From NCBI GenBank assembly GCA_002733495.1, contig NVVV01000013.1, positions 1 to 61,177 of the forward strand: a DNA stretch of 61,177 nucleotides, given 5' to 3'. The notes under the pieces are model-generated. The model did no database searches and had not been told where the DNA came from. It was given only the letters and a program-made list of their open reading frames with translations. Each line of letters begins with the position of its first letter. The first letter of the stretch is position 1. Below are positions 8,531 to 16,832 of this stretch, piece after piece. This DNA comes from Robiginitomaculum sp. Lineage in GTDB: Bacteria > Pseudomonadota > Alphaproteobacteria > Caulobacterales > Maricaulaceae. The position numbers and the translations under genes are program-made.

Positions 8531-8596
8531 CCTCATGGTGAGCCTGTCGAACCATGGGAGCTTTAGGTTTTATCCTTCGACAAGCTCAGGATGAGG
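8531..8596. repeat. Intergenic inverted repeat of the CCTCATGGTGAGC...GACAAGCTCAGGATGAGG type
   Basis: The left arm cctcatggtgagcctgtcga and the right arm tccttcgacaagctcaggat (continuing to gagg) are largely reverse complementary around a short spacer. This type of palindrome is seen dispersed in many proteobacterial genomes. It lies between the convergent phosphodiesterase and ccoS genes and could serve as a bidirectional terminator. Confidence 0.6.
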
Positions 8597-8615
8597 ACGT
8601 TTGTGTTGCTGTTAT

Positions 8616-8777
8616 CTAATCAGGGATGTGATCGTCCCGATCATCATCCATAAATATGCGCCATTTTGCCCCGTCCATATCGTCATACTGGCCAGACTTT
8701 ACCGTCCAGACAAAAGCGCCAAGGCCCAAAAGAGCCAGAAAGAGCGCCGCCGGGATGAGATAAACCAATATACTCAT
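8616..8777 (-). CDS. ccoS: Cytochrome oxidase maturation protein CcoS
   Basis: Small 53-residue membrane protein needed for insertion of redox cofactors into cbb3 oxidase. It starts MSILVYLIPAALFLALLGL, one transmembrane helix, then FVWTVKSGQYDDMDG, the conserved CcoS motif (W-x-x-x-S/N-G-Q-Y/F-D-D-x-x-G/T). It ends IPD before the stop at 8616-8618. Its ATG overlaps the ccoI stop by 4 nt (ATGA). It is the last gene of the ccoNOQP-GHIS cluster. Confidence 0.93.
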   Translation of the reverse strand: MSILVYLIPAALFLALLGLGAFVWTVKSGQYDDMDGAKWRIFMDDDRDDHIPD

Positions 8778-11020
8778 GAGGATTTGTGCCTGATCATAAA
8801 GGGACGCAAAGCGTTCAACGTTACCACAATGGAGGATGATGACATGGCAATGGCGGCAATCATCGGCGTGACGAAGCCAAAGACCGCCAGCGGCACGGCA
8901 ATCATATTATAACCCGCCGCAAAGCCAAAGTTTTGCAATATCCGCCCCCGCGCGGCGCGTGAAACATCATAGGCAGCCAGAATGGGGCTTAGCTTTTCGC
9001 CTTGCAGCACCATATCTGCGGCGGCCTGACTGGCATCCGTGGCGCCGGCCAGTGACAGGGACACATTCGCCGCCGCCAGCGCCGGGGCATCGTTCAGCCC
9101 ATCGCCAACCATCAGCACGTTTTTGCCCGCGCTTACCAGCGCTTCGACGCGGCTGATTTTTTCCTGCGGCGTCAGGCCAAAGGAAACAATATCAATACCG
9201 GCCTTGGCGGCGGCAGCTTTTGCCGGGGCCTCGCGATCGCCAGAAAGCATTTCAACACTTAAATTTCGCGCCTTTAACCCGGCTACCATTTTCGCGGCAT
9301 CGACACGCAAGGCATCTTCAAAGATAAAATGTACCGGGTCCTGGCCCTTGACGACCAGCCACAGACCAGAGGTGGTTTCGTTCTGTTTTTCTACCCCGGC
9401 CCATTCGGCGCGGCCAAGGCGCGCCCGCGCGCCATCAACTGTGCCTTCAACCCCATGGCCCGGGGTTTCTTCGGCATCATTGGCCACACCGCCCGGCCCG
9501 GCCAGATCGGCAATGGCGCGGGATAACGGGTGACGACTGGAGCGCGCAAGTTTTGCGGCAAATTCCAGTGTATCGGCGCTGATTTCATCGGTATTGACCA
9601 GACGCGGCTTGCCCAGCGTCAATGTGCCGGTTTTATCCAGCAACACCGTGTCAATTTCGGCCATGCGTTCCAGCGCATCCCCGGCCTTGACCAGAATGCC
9701 GCGTTTAAACAACCGCCCCACCGCCACAATCTGTACCGCCGGGGCCGCCAGCCCCAGTGCACACGGGCAGGTAATGATCAGCACCGCCGCCGCGATCAGC
9801 ACCGCATGGTGCACCCCGGCCCCAATTAGTATCCAGCCGACAAAAGACAAAGCCGCCAGCGTATGGACGATCGGCACATAGGCCTGTGCGGCGCGATCCG
9901 CCAGTTTGACAAAACGCCCGCGCGCGGTCTCCCCGGCTTCGACCAGACGGGTCAGTTCTGCCAGAAGCGAATCTTCGGTTCTGGCTGTGGCCCGCAATAC
10001 CAGCTTGTCTGTCAGATTGACCATGCCGGCACGAATGGCATCGCCCGATTGCACCAGATCCGGCGCACTTTCCCCGCTGACCAGCGCCATGTCCACATCC
10101 GAGCGCCCCTCAGTGATGATCCCATCAACCGGCGCGCGGTCCCCGGGCCAGAGAATAATGTGATCGCCGGGTTCTATATCGCGGGCCTGTACCGCCTGAA
10201 CATCACCATTCTGGTCCAGCCGGTTGGCGGTGGCCGCCTGTAAAGACAAGAGTTCCCGCGCCGCAAGGCGCGTCTGGCCCCGCAGGCGGTGATCCAGCCA
10301 GCGCCCGATCAGCAGGAAAAACAGCAACATAATCGCCGCATCAAAATAGGTGTGATCGCCGCCAGTGATCGTCTCGTAAAGACTAACCCCCAGCGCCAGC
10401 AACACCGCCAGCGATATAGGTACATCCATATTGGCCTTGCCCTTGCGCAAGGACGCAAAGGCCGAACGAAAAAATGGCTGGCCGGAAAAGGCCGCCGCTG
10501 GCAAGGCGATCAGCGCCGAAAGCCAGTGAAAAAACGTACGGGTGGTCTCTTGCATTTCGCCATTAAATCCGGCCCAGACAGAGACCGAAAACAGCATGAT
10601 ATTCATCGCCGCAAACCCGGCCACCGCCATGCAGAGCAGCAAGAAGCGCCCGTGCTTGTCCCGCTCGACCTCGGCCTCACCGGGATCATAGGGCGAAACC
10701 TGATAGCCAAGATCAGCCACCGTGCGCGCAATCACGCCCGGATCAGCCGCCCCCGGCACCCAGTTTACCGACAATTTTCCGGTGGAAAGGTTGAGCTGGC
10801 TAAGCCGAACACCAGAAATGGCATTAACGCCTTTTTCAATTTTGGAAATGCACCCGGCACAGCGCGCGCCGCGAACCAGTAAATCCAGATGCTCTAACCC
10901 GTCGTCCTCGGTGCGCACAAAGGCCAAGGGGTCCGCCGCCGCGCCTGCCATGGCCACGGGACCGCCCATGGTGGGACAGCCCCGGTTTTGCGTCTCAATG
11001 CTGTTGTCTTGGGTGCTCAT
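8774..11020 (-). CDS. ccoI: Copper-translocating P1B-type ATPase CcoI/FixI
   Basis: Inner-membrane copper-exporting ATPase supplying copper for the CuB centre of cbb3 oxidase. The N-terminal heavy-metal domain has CAGC (Cys54, Cys57). An additional N-terminal Cys (RGCPTMGG) resembles the extension of FixI proteins. The membrane CPC motif is at residues 418-420 (ITCPCALG), the phosphorylation site is DKTGTLT (462-468), HP is in SRHPLS, and GDGLNDAPAL lies near residue 650. Length 748. Its start overlaps the ccoH stop by 4 nt and its stop overlaps the ccoS start. Its position in the cluster rules for CcoI rather than a general CopA. Confidence 0.96.
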   Translation of the reverse strand: MSTQDNSIETQNRGCPTMGGPVAMAGAAADPLAFVRTEDDGLEHLDLLVRGARCAGCISKIEKGVNAISGVRLSQLNLSTGKLSVNWVPGAADPGVIARTVADLGYQVSPYDPGEAEVERDKHGRFLLLCMAVAGFAAMNIMLFSVSVWAGFNGEMQETTRTFFHWLSALIALPAAAFSGQPFFRSAFASLRKGKANMDVPISLAVLLALGVSLYETITGGDHTYFDAAIMLLFFLLIGRWLDHRLRGQTRLAARELLSLQAATANRLDQNGDVQAVQARDIEPGDHIILWPGDRAPVDGIITEGRSDVDMALVSGESAPDLVQSGDAIRAGMVNLTDKLVLRATARTEDSLLAELTRLVEAGETARGRFVKLADRAAQAYVPIVHTLAALSFVGWILIGAGVHHAVLIAAAVLIITCPCALGLAAPAVQIVAVGRLFKRGILVKAGDALERMAEIDTVLLDKTGTLTLGKPRLVNTDEISADTLEFAAKLARSSRHPLSRAIADLAGPGGVANDAEETPGHGVEGTVDGARARLGRAEWAGVEKQNETTSGLWLVVKGQDPVHFIFEDALRVDAAKMVAGLKARNLSVEMLSGDREAPAKAAAAKAGIDIVSFGLTPQEKISRVEALVSAGKNVLMVGDGLNDAPALAAANVSLSLAGATDASQAAADMVLQGEKLSPILAAYDVSRAARGRILQNFGFAAGYNMIAVPLAVFGFVTPMIAAIAMSSSSIVVTLNALRPFMIRHKSS

Positions 11021-11499
11021 ACCTTGATGCGGCCTTTGAATGGAAACACCAGATTGTCCTTTAAGCGCACCGCCTGACCTTCAAACTCTAACGTGCGCCC
11101 ATGAAAGACAAGGCCGCTCATCTGGCTTTTATAAACACCCGGACCGCTGGGTTGCAGCGTCAACTGCTGATCCTGATGTGGCAGGCCCGGCCAGACCAGA
11201 TGTACCGTCACATTCAACCCGTCAATCGGGCCATTCTCATTGGTAAATTTCACCATGACAGCATTGCTGTCTTCAAGGCTGAAATTCGCCACCCAGCCTT
11301 CTTGCTGGGTCTGCAGGCGGGCTTTTATGGTCTGGTTATAGCGCAAACCCTTCTCAAAGGGGCGCTCCACACTCATGCCCGGAAACGTCCGCGTTGCCTT
11401 AATGATGAAGATCGCATTCACGCCAAAAACCAGCCCAAAAAAGGCGATAAAACCGGCTAATACGTGCCAGCCCTTTATCCGAAATGTGCTCTTGCTCAT
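11017..11499 (-). CDS. ccoH: FixH/CcoH family cbb3 oxidase assembly protein
   Basis: Single-pass membrane assembly factor for cbb3 oxidase, 160 residues. One N-terminal helix (about residues 11-34, LAGFIAFFGLVFGVNAIFI) is followed by a periplasmic beta-rich domain with the family's YNQ and VHLVWPG-like pattern. Overlaps ccoG upstream and ccoI downstream by 4 nt each, pointing to coupled translation. Assigned from the membrane layout, the local motifs and the gene order. Confidence 0.92.
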   Translation of the reverse strand: MSKSTFRIKGWHVLAGFIAFFGLVFGVNAIFIIKATRTFPGMSVERPFEKGLRYNQTIKARLQTQQEGWVANFSLEDSNAVMVKFTNENGPIDGLNVTVHLVWPGLPHQDQQLTLQPSGPGVYKSQMSGLVFHGRTLEFEGQAVRLKDNLVFPFKGRIKV

Positions 11500-13031
11500 C
11501 GTTTTCCTGACAGAAATACGGTTTTGTTGACTGTATGTTCGCTGCCATCATTGTCTTCTACAAGGATGGAGACGGGGGCCGACTCTTTTAAGGTCTTCAC
11601 CACATCTTTGGGCACTGTAACATACATTTTGACGACCCTAACCTTGTCTGGCTCGGCCCGTACGACAATGGACTTGCCATCACTGTCCAGGCCAACGGCC
11701 TTGATCGCTATGCCTTCAATACCCTTCACCAAGACACGCAAATCGCGTGGTTTTGTAGCCTTGTTGATAATTTTCAGGGTGTAGCCGTTACGTACCGATC
11801 CATCAGACAAACGCACAAAGGTCGGGCTGCGATCGCGCAACGTATTCAGATCCAGCGTGGAACGCGTAATTAACCCATAGAGCATAATCCCGCTGATTGC
11901 CGTTACCAAAACACCGTACAAGACTGTACGCGCGCGAATAATTTTAAAGACCGGCTTTTTACCTCTGGCCGCGCCTTTTCGGTTCCGCCCGGTGTCATAG
12001 GCGATCAGCCCTTTTGGCCGACCGATTTTATCCATAACACTGTCGCAGGCATCAATGCACAGCGCGCAATTAATGCATTCCAGCTGATCCCCGTCACGAA
12101 TATCAATCCCCATGGGACAGACCGCCACACACATCTTGCAGTCAATGCAGTCGCCCCGCCCTTCCCAACTGTCGTTTTTCTTGTGCGCCGCGCGTGGCTC
12201 GCCGCGATACCCTCTATAGCTCACCTCGAAACTGTCGTCATCGGTCAAGGCCCCCTGAATACGGGGCCAGGGGCACATAAATGTGCAAACCTGCTCGCGC
12301 ATCAGGCCCGCCAGTGAATAGGTGGTAAATGTCAGAATCGCCGTAAACAGATAGGCCGACATTGGCGCATGGCCGGTGAAGAACCCACGGACAACTGTTG
12401 GTGCATCATGGAAATAGAGCACAAACACACCGCCGGTCAGCAGGGAGATCAGCAGCCACGCCGAATGCTTGATCATTTTCTTGATCAGTTTTTTTCCGCG
12501 CAGGGGCTGGCGCTCCAGTTTAATACGGGCATTCCGGTCGCCCTCAACTATCCGCTCAACCGCAATAAAAAGGTCTGTCCAGATGGTTTGCGGACAGGCA
12601 TAGCCGCACCAAACCCGGCCAAACAGCGAGGTGGCCAGAAACAACCCAAAAGCGGCCAGCATCAAAAGGCCGGTGATGTAATAAACCTCCTGTGGCCACA
12701 GCTCGATAAAGAAGAAATAAAACCGCCGCCCGGCAAAATCGGCCAGCACCGCCTGGTCTGGCACCTCCGGTCCCCTGTCCCAGCGCAAAAATGGGACGAT
12801 GTAATAAATGCCCAGCAAAATAAACAGCAGCGCCCATTTGATCTTGCGGTATATTCCATGCGCCAGCTTTGGGTAAATGGGAATGCGTTTCTGATAAAGT
12901 TCGCGGTGTTCGGGCTTATTGACTGCGGTGACATCAATCTTGTCAACGCCATGCGCAGCACGCTGTTTTTCAGTCGGTTGAGGCCCGCCGTTTTTATGCG
13001 GCGAGCCCCCAATTATTGTTGTTTTTCCCAA
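11496..13031 (-). CDS. ccoG: Cytochrome c oxidase accessory protein CcoG/FixG
   Basis: Membrane-bound iron-sulfur protein, described in this family as a cupric reductase feeding copper to cbb3 assembly. Several transmembrane segments (roughly residues 66-80, 118-135, 190-208, 228-245 and 365-383) carry the CGYACPQTIWTD block. Two [4Fe-4S] cysteine sets are CIDCKMCVAVCP (Cys295, 298, 301, 305) and CINCALCIDACD (Cys319, 322, 325, 329). The C-terminal periplasmic domain is Ig-like. The start is a TTG at 13031, supported by a strong GGAGG five bases upstream and the absence of any nearby ATG. 511 residues. Confidence 0.95.
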   Translation of the reverse strand: MGKTTIIGGSPHKNGGPQPTEKQRAAHGVDKIDVTAVNKPEHRELYQKRIPIYPKLAHGIYRKIKWALLFILLGIYYIVPFLRWDRGPEVPDQAVLADFAGRRFYFFFIELWPQEVYYITGLLMLAAFGLFLATSLFGRVWCGYACPQTIWTDLFIAVERIVEGDRNARIKLERQPLRGKKLIKKMIKHSAWLLISLLTGGVFVLYFHDAPTVVRGFFTGHAPMSAYLFTAILTFTTYSLAGLMREQVCTFMCPWPRIQGALTDDDSFEVSYRGYRGEPRAAHKKNDSWEGRGDCIDCKMCVAVCPMGIDIRDGDQLECINCALCIDACDSVMDKIGRPKGLIAYDTGRNRKGAARGKKPVFKIIRARTVLYGVLVTAISGIMLYGLITRSTLDLNTLRDRSPTFVRLSDGSVRNGYTLKIINKATKPRDLRVLVKGIEGIAIKAVGLDSDGKSIVVRAEPDKVRVVKMYVTVPKDVVKTLKESAPVSILVEDNDGSEHTVNKTVFLSGKR

Positions 13032-13052
13032 CTCTGCCTCCAGGGCAAATTT

Positions 13053-13928
13053 CTATTCCCCACCGCCAAGCGCGTGAACATAAATAGCCAGAGCATCGAT
13101 TTTCCATGGCTCCAGCCGCCCTTCCCAGGTGGGCATAACGCCATTGCGGCTATTGGTGATGGTTTCGGTAATGGCCGCACGATCCCCGGCATAAATCCAG
13201 TCCGCATCGGTCAGGTTTGGTGCCCCCAGCTCGCGCATGCCGGTGCCATTATCGCCATGACACATGGCGCAATTGTCGGCAAACAGGGGCGTGGCCCGCG
13301 CTACCGCTTCGGCATCAGCATCGCCGCCTGAAAGCTGGGTAACATACTCAACAAGGTCTTTGATCTCGTCCTTGCTTAACAGCTCATCACGACCAAAGGC
13401 CGGCATTTGCGAAAGGCGCGTGTCATCACCTGTGGAGCGAATTCCATTGGTGATAGTGTACTGAATATCATCCAGCGTACCGCCCCACAGCCAGACATCA
13501 TCAACCAGCGCCGGATAGCCAAAATTACCTACACCGCTTGAACCGTGACAGGTCGCGCAATTATCGCCAAAGGCGGATTTACCCGCCGCCAGGGCAAAAT
13601 TCAGCATTTCCGGATTGTTCTCAACTTGATCAATCGGGGTGTTGGCCAATTGCTGTTCTGCCGGCCCACGGGAGGCGGCGAGCTTGACCATATCTTTTTC
13701 AAAATTTGCCCGCTCGGAATAATGGCGCAGGCCCTTAACATAGGTGTTAGCCCATGGCAGCGGCCATGATGGCATCAACACCATGTACACCAGTGCAATG
13801 GCAATGCAGCCAAACCAGATGGTCAGCCACCAGCGGGGCAGAGGCGTGTTCAGTTCCTTAATGCCGTCCCATTCATGGCCAGTGGTTTCGGTGCCTGAAT
13901 GGTCGTCAACTTCTGGACGATCAGACAT
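13053..13928 (-). CDS. ccoP: cbb3-type cytochrome c oxidase diheme subunit CcoP
   Basis: Diheme c-type subunit passing electrons to CcoO/CcoN. One N-terminal membrane helix (near residues 33-52) is preceded by a short cytoplasmic segment with HEWDGIKELNTPLPRWW, a conserved CcoP signature. Two CXXCH heme sites follow, CATCH (124-128) and CAMCH (220-224). I choose ATG 13928, which has AGGAGGGG about 7 nt upstream; a GTG at 13934 in the same frame would overlap the ccoQ stop. Length 291 residues, as expected. Translationally close to ccoQ (2-nt gap). Confidence 0.96.
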   Translation of the reverse strand: MSDRPEVDDHSGTETTGHEWDGIKELNTPLPRWWLTIWFGCIAIALVYMVLMPSWPLPWANTYVKGLRHYSERANFEKDMVKLAASRGPAEQQLANTPIDQVENNPEMLNFALAAGKSAFGDNCATCHGSSGVGNFGYPALVDDVWLWGGTLDDIQYTITNGIRSTGDDTRLSQMPAFGRDELLSKDEIKDLVEYVTQLSGGDADAEAVARATPLFADNCAMCHGDNGTGMRELGAPNLTDADWIYAGDRAAITETITNSRNGVMPTWEGRLEPWKIDALAIYVHALGGGE

Positions 13929-13930
13929 TA

Positions 13931-14101
13931 TCACCCCTCCTCATTATCAAGAGGTTCATCCTCAAGCGGAATGCGTGCGGCTTCGTCGAACTGTTTCTGG
14001 TTTCCCGGCCACAGGGCATACAAAACGATCCCCCCAAAGAGCAGAGCAAAATACACCAGCCCCCAAGTCTGCGCGAATTTAGCTACATCTTCGTAATTCA
14101 T
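13931..14101 (-). CDS. ccoQ: cbb3-type oxidase small subunit CcoQ
   Basis: 56-residue membrane peptide that stabilises the cbb3 complex. It begins MNYEDVAKFAQTWGLVYF, has one transmembrane helix (about residues 14-31), then WPGNQKQFDEAARIPLEDE, a typical CcoQ cytoplasmic tail ending in acidic residues. It sits between ccoO (9-nt gap) and ccoP (2-nt gap), which is the normal position. Confidence 0.93.
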   Translation of the reverse strand: MNYEDVAKFAQTWGLVYFALLFGGIVLYALWPGNQKQFDEAARIPLEDEPLDNEEG

Positions 14102-14110
14102 GCTGGCCTC

Positions 14111-14845
14111 CTAACGCAGATTATCTTCGGCGTCGGCTTCATAGGTTGAAAAATCAACCAGCGTGCCGAGCATTTGCAAATAGGCGATCAGCGCATCCAT
14201 CTCTGTCAGATGCTCTGGATCGCCGTCGAAATCGCGAACATTGGCACCGGGATAGCGGGCCATAAAGCCATCAAAATCATCGGCATATTCATCGACTTGC
14301 GTCGCTAGGTCGGATTTAGCCGCCGCGATTTGCCCGTCCGTATACGGGACGCCGACAATGCGGTTGGCCTTCAGATCAGCCTCGATTGTTCGCCCATCAA
14401 GAATATTATCCTTGAGGAATTTGTAAGGCGGCATGACTGATTCCGGCACTACCGCTTGCGGATGGACAAGGTGCGCCTGGTGCCAGGCATCCGAATATTT
14501 GGCACCAACGCGGGCCAGATCCGGCCCGGTCCGTTTGGAGCCCCACTGGAAAGGATGATCGTACATGCTTTCTGCGGCCAGGCTATAATGCCCGTAACGC
14601 TCGGCCTCATCGCGCAAGGGGCGGATCATCTGGCTGTGGCACAGATAACACCCTTCGCGGACATAGACATTCCGTCCGGTCAGTTCCAGCGGCGTATAGG
14701 GCCGCATGCCATCAACCTTCTCAATTGTGCTGGAAATGTAGAAAAGCGGGGCGATTTCAACCAGACCGCCAATCGACACCACCACCAGAATGCCCAGGGT
14801 TAAAAGGAGAGAGTTCTTCTCGAATATTTCATGTTTGAAACCCAT
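14111..14845 (-). CDS. ccoO: cbb3-type cytochrome c oxidase monoheme subunit CcoO
   Basis: Membrane-anchored monoheme cytochrome c subunit. N-terminal helix (about residues 12-35), then the heme site CYLCH (66-70) in [14 protein letters not shown], a family hallmark. The axial Met lies in the VMPPYKFL stretch. Length 244 residues. It follows ccoN after 10 nt and precedes ccoQ after 9 nt in one transcriptional direction. Confidence 0.96.
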   Translation of the reverse strand: MGFKHEIFEKNSLLLTLGILVVVSIGGLVEIAPLFYISSTIEKVDGMRPYTPLELTGRNVYVREGCYLCHSQMIRPLRDEAERYGHYSLAAESMYDHPFQWGSKRTGPDLARVGAKYSDAWHQAHLVHPQAVVPESVMPPYKFLKDNILDGRTIEADLKANRIVGVPYTDGQIAAAKSDLATQVDEYADDFDGFMARYPGANVRDFDGDPEHLTEMDALIAYLQMLGTLVDFSTYEADAEDNLR

Positions 14846-14855
14846 GTCTCTCTCC

Positions 14856-16511
14856 CTAGTTCACAGCAGGAATAACAGCGGACAGGGGTTGCGAGTCAGG
14901 CACGCTTTCCCCCTTGCGCACATCACCGCGCGCCGTACGCCACAGATTATAGGCCATGATTATCGCCCCAATCAGGAACAGCAATCCGCCCAGCGCCCGG
15001 ATAACATAGAAGGGGTGCATGGCCTCGACCGTTTCCACGAACGAGTTTTCCAGAAAACCAGAGCTGTTATAAGCACGCCACATCAGCCCCTGCATGATTC
15101 CACTGACCCACATGGCCGTGATATAAAACACGATCCCGATGGTCGAAATCCAGAAATGCCATTCCACCAGATCGTTGGAATAAAGCCGCGCCCGTTTCCA
15201 CACCCAGGGGACCAGGCAATACAAGGCCCCAAAGCTGACATAGGCCACCCAGCCCAGCGCACCCGAATGCACGTGACCAATGGTCCAGTCGGTATAATGC
15301 GAGAGCGAGTTTACCGCACGGATTGACATGACCGGGCCTTCAAACGTGCTCATGCCATAGAAGGCAACCGAGACGACCAGCATCCGCATAACCGGATCGG
15401 TCCGCAACTTGTCCCAGGCCCCCGAAAGCGTCATCAAGCCGTTGATCATGCCGCCCCATGACGGCATCCACAGGGCAATCGAGAACGTCATCCCCAAAGT
15501 CTGTGCCCACATGGGCAAAGCGGTATAGTGCAAATGGTGCGGCCCAGCCCAGATATAGATAAAGATCAGCGACCAGAAATGCACAATCGACAAACGGTAG
15601 GAATAGACAGGTCGTTCAGCCCGTTTGGGCACAAAATAATACATAATGCCCAAAAACCCAGCGGTGAGGAAAAAGCCCACCGCATTATGGCCATACCACC
15701 ATTGGGTCATGGCATCCTGAACCCCTGAGAACAAAGAATAACTCTTGTGTTCTGTCAGACCAATCGGCACGGAGAGATTGTTGATAATATGCAATAACGC
15801 CACGGTGACGATGAAGGCCAGATAAAACCAGTTGGCCACATAGATGTGTTTGATCTTGCGTTTCCACAGGGTGGCCAGAAAGACCAGAAGATAACTGACC
15901 CAGACGATGGTCAGCCAGATATCAATATACCATTCCGGCTCTGCATATTCCCTACTTTGGGTGATGCCGCTGACATAGCCGGTGGCCGCTAGCACGATAA
16001 AGAGCTGATAGCCCCAGAACACAAACCAGGCCCAGACCCCGCCCGCAAGGCGCGCATGACAGGTGCGCTGCACCACGTAAAACGAGGTCACCATCAGGGC
16101 ATTGCCGCCAAAGGCAAAAATCACCGCTGAGGTATGGACCGGGCGTAAGCGCCCAAAATTCATCCAGCCAAAATCCGGATTGTACATAATGTTCGGGAAA
16201 GCCAGTTGCGAGGCAATAATCACCCCAACCAGAAAGCCGACTAGGCCCCAGAACACCGTGGCGATGACACCGGCTTTGATAATGCCCTCTTCATAACGGG
16301 ACTGATCAAAATTTAACCCGCTAGCCGCGCGCATAAATAGCGCCGCAAGGCCCAGCACGAAGGCAGCCAAAAGCATGACTGCATGGACCTTCATCAAGGG
16401 GTCATGCGTTTTCGCCGTTAAAAACAAGCTGAGCAGTGCCAGAATGCTCAAAAACATTCCCAGTGTCAGCACATCCAGCCCCATACCCTTACGGGTGGCA
16501 GTTTTGCTCAT
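14856..16511 (-). CDS. ccoN: cbb3-type cytochrome c oxidase catalytic subunit CcoN
   Basis: Heme-copper oxidase subunit I of the C family, the oxygen-reducing proton pump for low oxygen. 551 residues with about 14 membrane segments. Ligand histidines are visible in [12 protein letters not shown] (low-spin heme), [10 protein letters not shown] and [12 protein letters not shown] (CuB ligands), and [12 protein letters not shown] (heme ligands). It is the first gene of the minus-strand cluster ccoN-O-Q-P-G-H-I-S, so its upstream region (16512-16700) should hold the main promoter. I found no canonical FNR/FixK box there, but two TTGCG-type dyads. Confidence 0.97.
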   Translation of the reverse strand: MSKTATRKGMGLDVLTLGMFLSILALLSLFLTAKTHDPLMKVHAVMLLAAFVLGLAALFMRAASGLNFDQSRYEEGIIKAGVIATVFWGLVGFLVGVIIASQLAFPNIMYNPDFGWMNFGRLRPVHTSAVIFAFGGNALMVTSFYVVQRTCHARLAGGVWAWFVFWGYQLFIVLAATGYVSGITQSREYAEPEWYIDIWLTIVWVSYLLVFLATLWKRKIKHIYVANWFYLAFIVTVALLHIINNLSVPIGLTEHKSYSLFSGVQDAMTQWWYGHNAVGFFLTAGFLGIMYYFVPKRAERPVYSYRLSIVHFWSLIFIYIWAGPHHLHYTALPMWAQTLGMTFSIALWMPSWGGMINGLMTLSGAWDKLRTDPVMRMLVVSVAFYGMSTFEGPVMSIRAVNSLSHYTDWTIGHVHSGALGWVAYVSFGALYCLVPWVWKRARLYSNDLVEWHFWISTIGIVFYITAMWVSGIMQGLMWRAYNSSGFLENSFVETVEAMHPFYVIRALGGLLFLIGAIIMAYNLWRTARGDVRKGESVPDSQPLSAVIPAVN

Positions 16512-16612
16512 GTTGAGACTCCCCCTCAGATCGCCGCAGCGTCACAGCATTCCAGACCATATCAACGCTGGTTTGTGCGTTTTCTCAAGAGGCAAACTGC
16601 GCCATATATTCA

Positions 16613-16633
16613 GTTGCGCTAATATGTCGCAAC
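16613..16633. promoter_or_regulatory. Dyad gttgcg-N9-cgcaac upstream of ccoN
   Basis: The arms gttgcg (16613-16618) and cgcaac (16628-16633) are exact reverse complements about 100 bases before the ccoN start. The repeated TTGCG/CGCAA half-site also appears in the next dyad. It may be an operator for the oxidase cluster. It does not match the FNR/FixK TTGAT-N4-ATCAA pattern. Confidence 0.4.
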
Positions 16634-16647
16634 ACGCCCCTATCTTT

Positions 16648-16669
16648 TCGCAAACAGGCCCCTTTGCGA
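16648..16669. promoter_or_regulatory. Dyad tcgcaaa-N8-tttgcga upstream of ccoN
   Basis: Perfect 7-bp inverted repeat (16648-16654 and 16663-16669) with an 8-nt spacer, sharing the TTGCG half-site with the dyad at 16613. The two sites are centred about 36 bases apart, which would place two dimers roughly three to four helical turns from each other. The function is inferred only from position and symmetry. Confidence 0.4.
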
Positions 16670-16718
16670 CAATATGGTTAAGGATAAACAGATTCGAGCA
16701 TTCAAAGGTAGGTATAAA

Positions 16719-16805
16719 ATGAATTTACACGCTTCGCGGGTTGTCCCTGCTCTTGAGGCCATGGGGTTTCGGCATTGGCTGCTGGTTTTGGTCTGGCCGC
16801 GCTGA
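16719..16805 (+). other. Possible small or frameshifted ORF in the 16512-16832 gap
   Basis: ATG 16719 opens a 28-codon frame (MNLHASRVVPALEAMGF then a hydrophobic end). A neighbouring frame continues the same DNA as a hydrophobic stretch (ALAAGFGLAALIAPSRA) ending in TAA near the celD-like gene. Together they look like a short membrane peptide broken by a frameshift, but no family is recognised. Apart from this and the two dyads I see nothing else in 16512-16832. Confidence 0.2.
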
Positions 16806-16832
16806 TCGCGCCGTCCCGAGCTTAATGAATCC

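Noticed and set aside
9530-10882. Long plus-strand open frames inside ccoI
   Set aside because: They are antisense shadows of a clearly conserved P-type ATPase, with arginine- and glutamine-rich, low-complexity products.
12369-13331. 320-codon plus-strand frame opposite ccoG/ccoP
   Set aside because: Spans two well-conserved minus-strand genes and their junction; no protein-like features.
16512-16700. A possible FNR/FixK site before ccoN
   Set aside because: Only a lone ATCAA/TTGAT half-site was found near 16560; the second half does not match, so no FNR box is called.
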